Both the position numbers and the translations under genes were made by a program. From QHXW01 sp035297145 (GTDB lineage Bacteria > Acidobacteriota > Terriglobia > Bryobacterales > Bryobacteraceae): a DNA stretch of 64,000 bases. Below are positions 33,216 through 41,150 of this stretch, in pieces; the stretch's first letter is position 1, and each line of letters opens with the position of its first letter. Below the pieces are notes generated by a model. It worked only from the letters and a program-made list of their open reading frames with translations, was not told the DNA's origin and searched no databases. Location of the stretch: NCBI GenBank assembly GCA_035297145.1, contig DATGZN010000036.1, positions 124,001-188,000 of the forward strand, written 5' to 3'.

Positions 33216-34919
33216 TCAGTACTCTTTCTTTTGCGGGATATCCCCGATCCAGGAGCGTAGAACGTGCGCGCCGATGCTGGCGTCTTTCTTGCCCTGCTCG
33301 CGCACCTGCTTGAGCAGCACTTCGGCCTTCTTGGTGGTGACCTTGGGCATTTTGATGGAGCTGAGCGCCTCCTGCTCCATGCGGTGTTCCAGTTCCGCCT
33401 GCTCCGCCAGCCGCGCTTGAATCTGCTGGTCGAGCGATGCGGTAAGCGCGGATGCTTCCGCGGACGCAACCGCCGGATTGGCCTCAGCCGTGACCCGCCC
33501 TTTGCGGCTGCGCATCCACAGGAACACTGCCGCCCCAATCGCCAGGAGCGCGCCGCCGATGGCGCCGGCCGCAATCTTGGGATCGCGCAACATTTCCAGC
33601 CAGCGCGCGACGGGCGGGTTTGGCGGCGCCGGTGCCGGCGGCCGGACCGATGGTTCTTCCTGCTCGCCTTCGGGATGCAGGGTCGATTCAAACGGCAGCG
33701 TCTCCACTGTGAGCTGGTCTCCGCGGTCGGGCGCGAGGCCGGAAACCCCGGCCACCAGATCGCGGATGGTTTTGAGTGTCTCGGGAGCTGGCGGGACAAG
33801 CACGCGATGGCGTTGCTTTCCGCTTCCTTCCCAACGAACAGCCTGGTCCACTAGAACCGCAAGCGACATGCGCTTGACTGCACCTTGTGGCAAGCGCGTG
33901 CGCCGCACCGTGCGCGTCGACTGGTAGGCGATGTTCTCGGTGCGCCGTGACACCCCGGCCAGCATGGTACCGGGGCGCGACGTGGGACGGGGCAGATTGG
34001 ACGCGGTGCCGGGGACTCCGTTCGCGCCCGTGCCCCCGCTGACATCTTCAGTCTTTTGGGAGGTCACCATGACCGAGCGAGTGGGGTCATAGATTTCTTC
34101 GCTCTGCTCTACGCTGGAAAAATCGCAATCGACCGAGACCCCCACGCGGAATTTGTCGGCGCCCAGCAGCGGCTCGAGAGTGGCGCTGATCTTGTGGGAG
34201 AGATCGCGCTCCACGCTTTGCCGGAAGTCGAGCAAGCCTTCCGAGGGCTCCGATCCTTCGCCCGGCAGGCTGTGGCGCGGCCGGTTGAGCAGATTGCCTT
34301 GCGTATCCACGACCGAGACCGCCTCCGGCGCCAGGCCCTCGACGGCGCTCGCCACCAGATAGCTGATGGCGGTGACGTTGGCGCCCGCCAGGCGCACGCC
34401 CGGCTTGAGCCGCACCAGCACGCTGGCCTTGGCCGGCTGGCGCTCTTCGCTATAGATGGAGTCCTTGGCGAGAGTGATATGGATGCGCGCCTGCTCCACT
34501 TCACCCAGGCACATCACCGAACGCTCCAGTTCACCTTCGAGCGCGCGGTGGTAGTTGATGTGTTCCGTGAATTCGGTGGCGCCTAGATTATTTTTGTCGA
34601 ACAGCTCGAACCCGATGCGTCCGCTCTTGGGCAGCCCGGCCGCGGCCAGGGCTAGGCGTGATTCCGCCGCTTTGGATGCGGACACCAACACCGCGGCTCC
34701 GTTGTCCTCGAGCCGGTACTCCACTCCGGACTGCTTGAGCTTTTCGACCACGGCCGCGGCATCTTCGGCAGCGAGCGCCGTATATAGCGGCCGGAAGTCA
34801 CTTTCGCGGCGCCAGTGAGAGAAGGCCAGTACGCCCGCCACCACCGCCGCGGCGGCGAGGAGTATGGCAATGCGCTGCCGCAGGCTGAGACTTTGGATAA
34901 GTTTCTGGATTTGATCCAT
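33216..34919 (-). CDS. fliF: Flagellar MS-ring protein FliF
   Basis: This 567-residue inner-membrane ring protein has a first helix at about 18-38 (RIAILLAAAAVVAGVLAF) and the ring-building PrgK/YscJ-like domain at about 45-220 (ARIHITLAKDSIYSEERQ and KASVLVRLKPG). A variable middle spans about 270-340, and a second helix lies at about 455-475 (AAGAIGGALLAIGAAVFLWM). The cytoplasmic tail for FliG binding ends AHVLRSWIGDIPQKKEY. It sits between fliE and fliG. Length and topology are normal for the family. Confidence 0.96.
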   Translation of the reverse strand: MDQIQKLIQSLSLRQRIAILLAAAAVVAGVLAFSHWRRESDFRPLYTALAAEDAAAVVEKLKQSGVEYRLEDNGAAVLVSASKAAESRLALAAAGLPKSGRIGFELFDKNNLGATEFTEHINYHRALEGELERSVMCLGEVEQARIHITLAKDSIYSEERQPAKASVLVRLKPGVRLAGANVTAISYLVASAVEGLAPEAVSVVDTQGNLLNRPRHSLPGEGSEPSEGLLDFRQSVERDLSHKISATLEPLLGADKFRVGVSVDCDFSSVEQSEEIYDPTRSVMVTSQKTEDVSGGTGANGVPGTASNLPRPTSRPGTMLAGVSRRTENIAYQSTRTVRRTRLPQGAVKRMSLAVLVDQAVRWEGSGKQRHRVLVPPAPETLKTIRDLVAGVSGLAPDRGDQLTVETLPFESTLHPEGEQEEPSVRPPAPAPPNPPVARWLEMLRDPKIAAGAIGGALLAIGAAVFLWMRSRKGRVTAEANPAVASAEASALTASLDQQIQARLAEQAELEHRMEQEALSSIKMPKVTTKKAEVLLKQVREQGKKDASIGAHVLRSWIGDIPQKKEY

Positions 34920-34941
34920 CGGCGGGGCGGGTCAGGTGAAC

Positions 34942-35238
34942 TTACACCTGCATGCGCATAATCTCCTGATAGGCCGATACGGCTTTGTTTCTCACTTGCA
35001 GAAAAAGATCGAACGACAGGCTGGCACGCTGCACGGCCAGAATGGTCGAGTGCAGCTCTCCGCCTTCTCCCGAGAGGAAGTTGTCGACGGCTTGCGCGCC
35101 CGCGTTCTGGCTGGTTTCGACGCTCTGGATGGCGTTCTCCAGCGCGCCCTGAAAACCGGTTCCGCCCGCCGGGGCGGCGGGGACCAGGTCCGGTGCTACC
35201 GGGGGGACGCTCGTAATGGGTGCGAAGGAAACCGGCAT
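34942..35238 (-). CDS. fliE: Flagellar hook-basal body protein FliE
   Basis: This 98-residue small helical protein joins the MS-ring to the rod. The C-terminus SLSFDLFLQVRNKAVSAYQE followed by IMRMQV is the strongly conserved FliE ending. The FQGALENAIQSVETSQNAG block also matches. The N-terminus is Pro/Val/Ala-rich and probably disordered before assembly. The standard flgB-flgC-fliE-fliF order supports the call. Confidence 0.93.
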   Translation of the reverse strand: MPVSFAPITSVPPVAPDLVPAAPAGGTGFQGALENAIQSVETSQNAGAQAVDNFLSGEGGELHSTILAVQRASLSFDLFLQVRNKAVSAYQEIMRMQV

Positions 35239-35242
35239 CGGA

Positions 35243-35692
35243 TTAGTGGAATAGATTGATCGAGTGCTGGATCATATCTTTGATGGCTGATACCGCGGCC
35301 ACGTTGGCCTCATATCCGCGGGCCGCGCCCATCAGGTCGACCATGTCCTCGGCCGGATTCATGCGCGGAAATGCGACGTATCCCTGGGCGTCTGCGTCGG
35401 GGTGTCCCGGCAGATAACGGCGTTCGGGGTCGCGATTGTCAACCACGATGTCGGCGACACCCACGCCCTCGAGTCCCCCGGCGGCCGTGGCGCTCGACTG
35501 CGCTTCGAACACCGAGGCAAACGGCGAGACAATGTAGTCGGTGGCAAATACCGCGTCCTTGCGCCGGTAGGGCCCGCCCTCGGGCGTGCGTGTCGTCTCG
35601 GCGTTGGCCAGATTTTCGGTGAGCAGCTCGGCGCGTGTGCGTTGGGCTGACATGCCGGAAGCGCTAACCGATAGGGCGGAAAATAAACTCAC
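35243..35692 (-). CDS. flgC: Flagellar proximal rod protein FlgC
   Basis: This 149-residue axial protein opens with LFSALSVSASGMSAQRTRAE and LLTENLANAETTRTPEGGPYRRKD, the FlgC rod signature. The C-terminal heptad region has MNPAEDMVDLMGAARGYEAN followed by VAAVSAIKDMIQHSINLF. It is exported by the type III gate without a cleaved signal. The start overlaps the flgB stop (ATGA). It lies four bases upstream of fliE. Confidence 0.95.
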   Translation of the reverse strand: MSLFSALSVSASGMSAQRTRAELLTENLANAETTRTPEGGPYRRKDAVFATDYIVSPFASVFEAQSSATAAGGLEGVGVADIVVDNRDPERRYLPGHPDADAQGYVAFPRMNPAEDMVDLMGAARGYEANVAAVSAIKDMIQHSINLFH

Positions 35693-36027
35693 GAGCTGCT
35701 CCCTTCGTGGATGGCCTCGTGCAAGGTCTGGATCTCGGAACGCATGAATTCGGTGGCGACGTTAAAGCGCAAAGCGTTCTCCGCCAGCAGACGGGACTCG
35801 CGATCCATGCTGACGTTGTTGCCGTCGTTCTTGATCTTGAGCCCGGCCACTTCGATGACGGCCGGCGGAGCCTGATCGATAGCGCTCTGGAATTCACGCT
35901 GGAAATCGATGTCCCTGGTCTTGTAGCCGGGGGTGTCGGCATTGGCGATGTTCGAAGCCACTAGCTTCTGGCGAGCGCCCACGAGATCCATGTAACGCTC
36001 AATGTGCGAGGCGAGGCCGTCCAGCAT
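35689..36027 (-). CDS. flgB: Flagellar proximal rod protein FlgB
   Basis: The protein is 112 residues from the Met at 36027 (MLDGLASHIERYMDLVGARQ); the longer frame to 36090 adds residues atypical of the family. LVASNIANADTPGYKTRDID is the conserved rod/hook N-terminal motif. The C-terminus carries NALRFNVATEFMRSEIQTLH, as in FlgB. It is the first assembled rod subunit in this operon order. No clear Shine-Dalgarno precedes the start. Confidence 0.94.
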   Translation of the reverse strand: MLDGLASHIERYMDLVGARQKLVASNIANADTPGYKTRDIDFQREFQSAIDQAPPAVIEVAGLKIKNDGNNVSMDRESRLLAENALRFNVATEFMRSEIQTLHEAIHEGSSS

Positions 36028-36235
36028 AGCACTCTGGAGAAGGCACTCAAATGGCCATGTTCTGATGCTGACAACGGACGGGATAGCCACACCGGTGACG
36101 GCAAGAAGTTGCCGCCGCCACGATCCTGCCGCTCGCGCGCCCCGCCCGCTCGTGCCGTCCCGTTCGCCCGTACGGCCCGCTCGCTCGCGGAGCGCCGCCG
36201 CCCGCCTGGTCCCGGCCCGCGGAGGCCGCAGCGCC
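36028..36235. other. Spacer between the small unknown gene and flgB
   Basis: These 208 bp carry no supported gene. A perfect hairpin CGGCAA-GAAG-TTGCCG lies at 36099-36114. The stretch 36116-36235 is unusually C/G-rich with repeated CCGCCCG-like runs. I see no convincing -35/-10 or GG-N10-GC promoter for flgB, so flgB is probably read from upstream of the small gene. Confidence 0.5.
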
Positions 36236-36439
36236 TCAGCCTTGCTGTTGCCGGACAGCCGGCGGCATTCCGGCGGCTGCTTCGCCTGACGCGGCGATCT
36301 GTTCCACGTAGCGGAGCGCTTGGCGCGCCAGCTCAGGAGGCAGTGGATCGTGATGGCGCAATAACTTGACGAGAAGCCGGACCCAGTCCAATTCTTGCGG
36401 CTGGAGCCCGATCATGTAGCACTGGCGGGTCGGATTCAC
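36236..36439 (-). CDS. Small hypothetical protein at the head of the flgB operon
   Basis: This is a 67-residue frame from the GTG at 36439, which has GGGAGG 8 nt upstream, a strong ribosome site. A TTG two codons further upstream is too close to that site. The core LQPQELDWVRLLVKLLRHHD followed by PLPPELARQALRYVEQIA looks like two amphipathic helices; the tail is Ala/Met/Pro/Gln-rich. No known domain. Its reading direction and position before flgB suggest a flagellar accessory or regulatory role. This is inference from context. Confidence 0.6.
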   Translation of the reverse strand: MNPTRQCYMIGLQPQELDWVRLLVKLLRHHDPLPPELARQALRYVEQIAASGEAAAGMPPAVRQQQG

Positions 36440-36512
36440 CGGCAAGGCCTCCCGTTATTTCTCTTCGGCCCGCCCGGCGGGATCTTTGAAAAAATTTATT
36501 TCCGCGCCGCCC

Positions 36513-36528
36513 GCAAGGCACGTGGCCG
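36513..36528 (-). promoter_or_regulatory. Weak sigma-54-like element upstream of the small gene/flgB operon
   Basis: The minus strand reads GGCCACG-TGCC-TTGC, which matches the -24/-12 consensus at the -12 TTGC and most of -24. The GG doublet is displaced by one base (GG-N11-GC), which sigma-54 rarely tolerates. The site is about 75 nt before the GTG at 36439. Low confidence. Confidence 0.25.
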
Positions 36529-36547
36529 CTTTGCCGATCTATGGCGC

Positions 36548-37177
36548 ATGCGCATGCTGAGGATAGGCTGGATCACGCTGGCGCTGCTGGGGCAGGAGCC
36601 GCCGCAAACCAAGGTCGGGGCCCTGATGGAGCCCTCGCTCGAGCGGCAGCGCGCTGCAGTGCGCAAGCAGACGTCCTCACCGGCAGGTGCGGATGCTTTC
36701 TTCGTCTCCCCGGTTTTCTTCCTGCCCCCTCCGCAGTCGCTCGGAGCGCCCACTGTGGCGGCCGCTGGTGCTGAGTGCGGCGCCCTCGCCGACACGGAGC
36801 TGCGGCCGCTGGCCACTGAAGCAGCGCAGTCCGCCGGCGTCAAACCCGAGTGGCTGCTGGCGTTGGTGGCGGAGAAGTCCCAAGGCCGCCCCTGCGCCCT
36901 ATCACCAGCCGGCGCCGCGGGGCGCATGCAGTTGGCACCCGCCACCATGGATCAGTTGCATCTGGCCGACCCCTTTGATCCGCGCCAGAATCTGGCTGCC
37001 GGCGCCCGTTTGCTCGCACCATTAATTGCCCGCTATCAGGGCGATTTCGTGCACGCACGAGCTGCCTACGACGGGGTGGGCGGCCCGCAGGCACCCAAGT
37101 CCGTCTCCGAGCCCATAGCCCCTACTGCTGTCGGGCCCACCCAAAACCTGGCTTCTACGGCCGATAAGAATGAGTGA
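36548..37177 (+). CDS. Lytic transglycosylase-like protein with substituted catalytic Glu
   Basis: The protein is 209 residues from the Met at 36548 (36554 also possible), starting with a short hydrophobic export segment (IGWITLALLG). From about residue 95 the SLT fold is plain: PEWLLALVAEKSQGRPCALS, then PAGAAGRMQLAPATMDQL, DPFDPRQNLAAGARLL and a late ARAAYDGVGG. Aligning by spacing with Slt/MltC-type enzymes (E-S, nine residues to S-P-x-G-A-x-G-x-M-Q), the catalytic Glu position holds Lys; a Glu sits one residue before. The AYNAGPG block also reads AYDGVGG. It may therefore be a non-hydrolytic wall-binding protein. The neighbourhood (flaG, fliS; flgJ without a muramidase domain) suggests rod passage through peptidoglycan. 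Confidence 0.75.
   Translation: MRMLRIGWITLALLGQEPPQTKVGALMEPSLERQRAAVRKQTSSPAGADAFFVSPVFFLPPPQSLGAPTVAAAGAECGALADTELRPLATEAAQSAGVKPEWLLALVAEKSQGRPCALSPAGAAGRMQLAPATMDQLHLADPFDPRQNLAAGARLLAPLIARYQGDFVHARAAYDGVGGPQAPKSVSEPIAPTAVGPTQNLASTADKNE
37142..37167 (+). promoter_or_regulatory. Sigma-28 (FliA)-type promoter upstream of flaG
   Basis: CAAA at 37142-37145 is followed 14 nt later by GCCGATAA at 37160-37167, a perfect match to the sigma-28 -10. The -35 differs from TAAA by one base and the spacer is one shorter than consensus. The flaG ATG is at 37249. The element lies in the last codons of the transglycosylase-like gene. A nearly identical element precedes fliS. Confidence 0.55.
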
Positions 37178-37248
37178 GGGCCGGGAGCCCGCAGCCTGGC
37201 TCTCCACCCCAGGCGCTGATCGCTCCGTACGGCGATGGAGGAAGCATT

Positions 37249-37530
37249 ATGGATGTGGCACCGCTGCATAACGCTCCGCAAATCGCGGCCCCTGCGCCAA
37301 CGTCGGTTTCCGCCGAACAGCAGGCCGAGAATGTGCAACTCATACAGGCCGTACACGCTATCAATGCCGCGGAATTGTACGGCGAAGAGAGCGAGCTGAC
37401 CTTGGCCTTTGAACGCCGCACCCGGCGCGCCACGGTCCGGCTGGTCCACCGAAGAACCAGGCAAGTGATCCGCGAGATCCCCGCCGACCAGGTAGTGAGC
37501 ATCGCTGAGTCGGTGATTTCAGGGGACTAG
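37249..37530 (+). CDS. flaG: FlaG-family flagellar protein
   Basis: The protein is 93 residues from the ATG at 37249, which has GGAGG 7 nt upstream; the longer frame to 37174 lacks a site. The C-terminal half matches FlaG: ELTLAFERRTRRATVRLVHR followed by VIREIPADQVVSIAES. FlaG proteins influence filament length and are usually next to fliD or fliS, and here fliS follows. A sigma-28 site at 37142 fits late-class expression. Confidence 0.88.
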   Translation: MDVAPLHNAPQIAAPAPTSVSAEQQAENVQLIQAVHAINAAELYGEESELTLAFERRTRRATVRLVHRRTRQVIREIPADQVVSIAESVISGD

Positions 37531-37564
37531 CGGCGCCCTCGCGAAAATGGCCGCGGGATTGGCT

Positions 37565-37590
37565 CAAACCCTGCGCTCCGAAGCCGATAT
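37565..37590 (+). promoter_or_regulatory. Sigma-28 (FliA)-type promoter upstream of fliS
   Basis: CAAA at 37565-37568, a 14-nt spacer and GCCGATAT at 37583-37590. It aligns base by base with the flaG element (CAAAxCCTG shared after the -35). The start site would be about 15 nt before the fliS ATG at 37611, leaving a leader that holds its GGAGG. Confidence 0.55.
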
Positions 37591-37610
37591 GCGGTGTTGG
37601 AGGCAACAAC

Positions 37611-38108
37611 ATGACGAACGGCGCGCACGAGGCGTACCTGACTCAGAGGGTCCTTTCGGCCGATCCGGTCGAACTGGTGCGCATGCTCTACGCCGGTGCA
37701 TCCGAGGCTGTGGAAACCGCACGCGCACGCTTAGCCGCGGGCGACATTCGGGGACGGTCGGCAGCGATTTCGAAGGCAGTGGAGATTCTTGCCGAGTTAA
37801 CAGCCACGCTCGACCACACCCGTGCTCCGGAACTCAGCCGGAGCCTGGCCGCACTCTACGACTACATGCAACGCCGCCTGCTCGAGGCGAACTTCCAACA
37901 AGCGGATGCTCCGCTAGCCGAAGTAGTCGGTCTGGCGCGGTCACTCGCCGAGGCGTGGGGAGGCGTATCGGCCTCCGCGCCCGCGCCGGCTGCTCCTGCG
38001 GCCCACCGATCTGCCGTACCCGCGCCGCCCGCCCCTAAAACCGCTCGGCTCGTCTGGGATCCGGCCGCTAACTCCCGCGAGTCCGCGCTTCAGGGTTGGA
38101 GCTTCTGA
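37611..38108 (+). CDS. fliS: Flagellin export chaperone FliS
   Basis: This 165-residue helical chaperone binds the flagellin C-terminus and delays polymerisation. The N-terminal YLTQRVLSADPVELVRMLYA is the family signature, and the four-helix bundle runs to about residue 120 (LAALYDYMQRRLLEANFQQ). The C-terminal 40 residues are Ala/Pro-rich and longer than usual. GGAGG precedes the ATG. The 3' end overlaps the convergent flgJ gene by 19 bp. Flagellin itself is not in the window. Confidence 0.92.
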   Translation: MTNGAHEAYLTQRVLSADPVELVRMLYAGASEAVETARARLAAGDIRGRSAAISKAVEILAELTATLDHTRAPELSRSLAALYDYMQRRLLEANFQQADAPLAEVVGLARSLAEAWGGVSASAPAPAAPAAHRSAVPAPPAPKTARLVWDPAANSRESALQGWSF

Positions 38109-38434
38109 GCTGTCGCCGATGTGTCCGCTCCGGCCTGAGTTTTCGCGCTGAGCCCGCGCATGATCAGGTGAGAGAGCCCCAAGCCCCCGTGACTCGCCAT
38201 CGTCTGGGCCAGTTGCTCCTCCGCGAGCTCCATGGCTGGCGCGCCGGCGTCGTCGTTATCGGTGCCGGTCCACCCCCCCTGGTCCGATTCGTGCACGGAT
38301 TTCAGCATCTGGCCGATAAGAAGCGCTTCGAATTGCTCGGCCGCCGCGGCAACGCGCCGCGGATCTTCCCCTGGCTTTTGGTTCGGCGCCAGGGCGGTAC
38401 CGAGGAGTCCGCTCGCGCCGGTGATAGGTGTCAT
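38090..38434 (-). CDS. flgJ: Rod-binding protein (FlgJ N-terminal domain only)
   Basis: This 114-residue protein corresponds to the rod-capping part of FlgJ. RRVAAAAEQFEALLIGQMLK is the conserved opening helix, and MELAEEQLAQTMASHGGLGL followed by LSHLIMRGL the closing helices. The C-terminal muramidase domain of enterobacterial FlgJ is absent, as in many bacteria, so wall opening must be done by a separate enzyme. It overlaps the flgI stop by one base and the convergent fliS end by 19 bp. Confidence 0.9.
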   Translation of the reverse strand: MTPITGASGLLGTALAPNQKPGEDPRRVAAAAEQFEALLIGQMLKSVHESDQGGWTGTDNDDAGAPAMELAEEQLAQTMASHGGLGLSHLIMRGLSAKTQAGADTSATAQKLQP

Positions 38435-39552
38435 CAGATCACCTCCAGCGTGGCTTCGAGAGCGCCCGCGGCATGCAGGCTCTGCAAAATGGCAATGACA
38501 TCCCGCGCCGAGGCGCCAATGGCGGTAAGGGCCCGGACCAGTTCCTCCACCGTCGCGCCGTGCTTCAGCACCACGTTACGTGCTTTCTCCTGTTTCACGC
38601 CTACCGCGGTATCCGGCACCACCTGTGTGGTTCCCGCCGCGAGCGGACCAGGCTGCGAAACCTCCAGCGTGGTTTTGATTTCCACCGTTAAGTTGCCTTG
38701 CAAAATAGCTACCGGGCCGATGCGCACGTCTTTGCCCAGTACGATGGTTCCGGTGCGTTCATTCACCACGACACGTGCGGCGCGGTCGAGTGTGACGGTA
38801 AGGGTTTCCATCTCGGCGACGAAATCGGTTGCGCTGGAGGCGAACGCGGCGGGCAGGGCAACCGACACCAGGCCTGCGTTTTCGGCGTGCGCGATCGGCG
38901 TTGTGCCGGCGGCAAACCGGTTGTTCACGGCCTTGGCAATGCGAGACGCGGTAATGAAATCGGCCTCACGCAATTGGAGTTTGATGGGGGTCTGGGGCGC
39001 CCGGGATGGCGCCAGCCGTTCGATGATCGCGCCGTTTGGCACCCTGCCGACGGTGGGATGATTTACCGTTTGGGTTGTCCCGCCTTTGCCCGCGACGAAT
39101 CCGCCGGTTACCACCGGTCCTTGCGCCATTGCATAGATCGCACCGTCCACTCCCTGTAAGGGCGTCATCACCAACAGTCCGCCCTGCAGGTTCTGGGCGT
39201 CGCCCATCGACGAAGCGGTGACGTCAATGCGCATACCCGGCTGGGCGAAGGGCGGCAGCGTTGCTGTGACCATCACCGCCGCGGTGTTCTTCACCTGAAT
39301 AGCCGTGGGATCCACCACTACGCCCATGCGTTGCAGCAGGTTAGCGAGGCTGCGATACGGAAACTGGCTCTGCTGACGGTCCCCGGTGCCTGCCAAACCC
39401 ACCACCAGCCCATAGCCCAGCAACTGGTTGTCGCGTACTCCTTCGAGTGTGACCAGTTCCTTGAGACGAGTAACGGCCTCGGTTTCTTCCGCCGGCCGGA
39501 GCGGTAAGCTGACCAGCATCAGCATACTCAGCACACAGAGGGTGGTTCTCAT
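38434..39552 (-). CDS. flgI: Flagellar P-ring protein FlgI
   Basis: This 372-residue periplasmic ring protein has a signal peptide (residues 1-20, MRTTLCVLSMLMLVSLPLRP). RLKELVTLEGVRDNQLLGYG followed by LVVGLAGTGD is the family opening, and SLANLLQRMGV, VTASSMGDAQNLQGGLLVMT and ENAGLVSVAL follow. ARVVVNERTGTIVLGKDVRI is the conserved late block. With FlgH it indicates a two-membrane (Gram-negative) envelope. The ATG overlaps the flgH stop (ATGA). Confidence 0.96.
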   Translation of the reverse strand: MRTTLCVLSMLMLVSLPLRPAEETEAVTRLKELVTLEGVRDNQLLGYGLVVGLAGTGDRQQSQFPYRSLANLLQRMGVVVDPTAIQVKNTAAVMVTATLPPFAQPGMRIDVTASSMGDAQNLQGGLLVMTPLQGVDGAIYAMAQGPVVTGGFVAGKGGTTQTVNHPTVGRVPNGAIIERLAPSRAPQTPIKLQLREADFITASRIAKAVNNRFAAGTTPIAHAENAGLVSVALPAAFASSATDFVAEMETLTVTLDRAARVVVNERTGTIVLGKDVRIGPVAILQGNLTVEIKTTLEVSQPGPLAAGTTQVVPDTAVGVKQEKARNVVLKHGATVEELVRALTAIGASARDVIAILQSLHAAGALEATLEVI

Positions 39553-40250
39553 AGAGGCAACAATCCCATCAGCAGCCGGTAGAGGATGAAGGGGCGCCGG
39601 ATGGCGTCGCCGACGACCCCCTTGCCGTTGAGCCGGATCTCCATCTGCCCGAGATGGTCACTGCGCACGATATTTGCGGTGGACACGTCAACCGGCCGTA
39701 CCACCCCGCGCACCGTGATCGCCTGCCGCTCGGAGTTGACGCCGATATCTTTGGACCCCTCCACCACCATGTAGCCGTTCGGCAGCACGTGTGTGACGCG
39801 CGCGGTAAGGGTGGTGGAGAAGGTGATGTCCCGGCTCGTGGTGCCCTGCCCGTTGACGGCCGTGGTTCCTGAAAGGTTGACCAGATTGGCTAACGCGCCG
39901 GTGCTTTTGGTGACGCCTCCGAGCGCATTGATGGCGCTCGATGCGGATGAGGTGCGCCCGGTTTTGGTCGCTCCCGTGGTCGCCGCCGAGGCCGACTCCG
40001 CCACCAGTATGGTGACTACATCATTGACGTGGCTCGCCCGGAGTTCGCTGGTGAGATTCAGCATCGGTGCTGCGGCCGACCACAGCGAACCGGGGGCGGT
40101 CTCGCCCGGTGCAGCGGCGCTCCGCATGGCTTCCGCGATGTAACGGTCAAGCGGACTCGGCTCCGGGGGCTTCTGGTTTTTCTTCCCCGAATTTCCGGCG
40201 TAGCAAGTCAGACCCAGACACACAGCCAGCGTCAATACCTTGTGAACCAC
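39549..40250 (-). CDS. flgH: Flagellar L-ring protein FlgH
   Basis: This 233-residue outer-membrane ring protein has the core blocks SLWSAAAPMLNLTSELRASH (near residue 55), VNDVVTILVAESASAAT, and the late GYMVVEGSKDIGVNSERQAI followed by TVRGVVRPVDVS. The family is usually a lipoprotein. Here the N-terminus has Cys at 11 and 16 (LAVCLGLTCYAG) but neither fits a clean lipobox, so lipidation is uncertain. It abuts flgA and overlaps flgI by 4 bp. Confidence 0.93.
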   Translation of the reverse strand: MVHKVLTLAVCLGLTCYAGNSGKKNQKPPEPSPLDRYIAEAMRSAAAPGETAPGSLWSAAAPMLNLTSELRASHVNDVVTILVAESASAATTGATKTGRTSSASSAINALGGVTKSTGALANLVNLSGTTAVNGQGTTSRDITFSTTLTARVTHVLPNGYMVVEGSKDIGVNSERQAITVRGVVRPVDVSTANIVRSDHLGQMEIRLNGKGVVGDAIRRPFILYRLLMGLLPL

Positions 40251-41150
40251 TTATTTTTCTCCCGGCGGCGGCTGCTCCGGTCCACTGGGGACGGCCAGCG
40301 CCACTTTTCCCACGCCTTCCACGCGAGCGCGAAAGGTCCGCCCATTGGCGGGATTCCGCACCGGTATGAAATCTCCCCGGCGTCCGTCGCCACCCGCGAC
40401 ACCCTCGAGTCGCAGGCTGGCTCGCCCGCTGGTTACTTGGACCGTGACTGCATCACCGCTGTGAATTTCCGGCGGAACCTCTAACTGGCTGGGGAATACC
40501 GGCGATCCGGCGGAAATCGGCCGGCGCGGCAGGCGCCCCACTACCTCGTCCAGCGTGCGCGCCGGTTGCGCGCCAAAGGGTGACAAAGTGACGGAGTCCA
40601 GCCGCAGTTGGCCGGATTGTACCCGGTGGCCCACGGCCAGGTCTTCCCGTGCGCTCACTTGCGGACCTCGGACTTCGATCCGTGCCCGCACCCAGATGGA
40701 GAATCGCCCGCGCTCGCCATATTTGACGAACCCCTTCCAAAGGACCGGGGCGCCTGTCCCCTCCGGGACCACCGCCGCGCGCGGGAATTCGAGCGCGCCC
40801 CGCGGCGCCGGATAGCGGCTCCAGTCGAGAATCTGGATACTCGCTTCCGGGTCGCCCACGGCGCGCAACAGCGCAGCCCGCAAAGCATCGGGAGCGAGCG
40901 GGGCCGTGGGGCGCTCGACGCAGAGGTCAGCCGTGGAGCCGGCCTCGATCCCCTGGCGGCGGGCCAGGCGGTCCAGTTCGGCCGTGCGCAGAACGCGCCG
41001 CAGCCCGGGCGCGGGCGCATAACCGAGGTCGGTGTCCGGCGGCCATCGGGCGAAGGCCGGCTCGGCCTGGGCCACATCGCGCGCCAGAATACGGTCGCCT
41101 TCCACCGGTACGCAGGCCATTGCTGTCCACAGCCCCACCGTGAGGATCAT
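40251..41150 (-). CDS. flgA: Flagellar P-ring assembly chaperone FlgA
   Basis: This 299-residue protein begins with a short exported hydrophobic segment (MILTVGLWTAMACVPVEG) and keeps the SAF-type C-terminal half. SAREDLAVGHRVQSGQLRLD, VVGRLPRRPISAGSPVFPSQ and HSGDAVTVQVTSGRASLRLE followed by VAGGDGRRGDFIPVRN are the family blocks. FlgA chaperones FlgI in the periplasm. The N-terminal region (about 20-150) is less conserved. The ATG overlaps the flgG stop (ATGA), so flgG-flgA-flgH-flgI are coupled. Confidence 0.9.
   Translation of the reverse strand: MILTVGLWTAMACVPVEGDRILARDVAQAEPAFARWPPDTDLGYAPAPGLRRVLRTAELDRLARRQGIEAGSTADLCVERPTAPLAPDALRAALLRAVGDPEASIQILDWSRYPAPRGALEFPRAAVVPEGTGAPVLWKGFVKYGERGRFSIWVRARIEVRGPQVSAREDLAVGHRVQSGQLRLDSVTLSPFGAQPARTLDEVVGRLPRRPISAGSPVFPSQLEVPPEIHSGDAVTVQVTSGRASLRLEGVAGGDGRRGDFIPVRNPANGRTFRARVEGVGKVALAVPSGPEQPPPGEK

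Noticed and set aside
36116..36235. C/G-rich repeats as a possible functional repeat array
   Set aside because: No regular period or identical units; looks like base-composition bias in a non-coding spacer.
38312..38319. GCCGATAA motif inside flgJ, plus strand
   Set aside because: It is antisense to flgJ, has no TAAA/CAAA-like -35 at 14-16 nt, and no plus-strand gene starts nearby.
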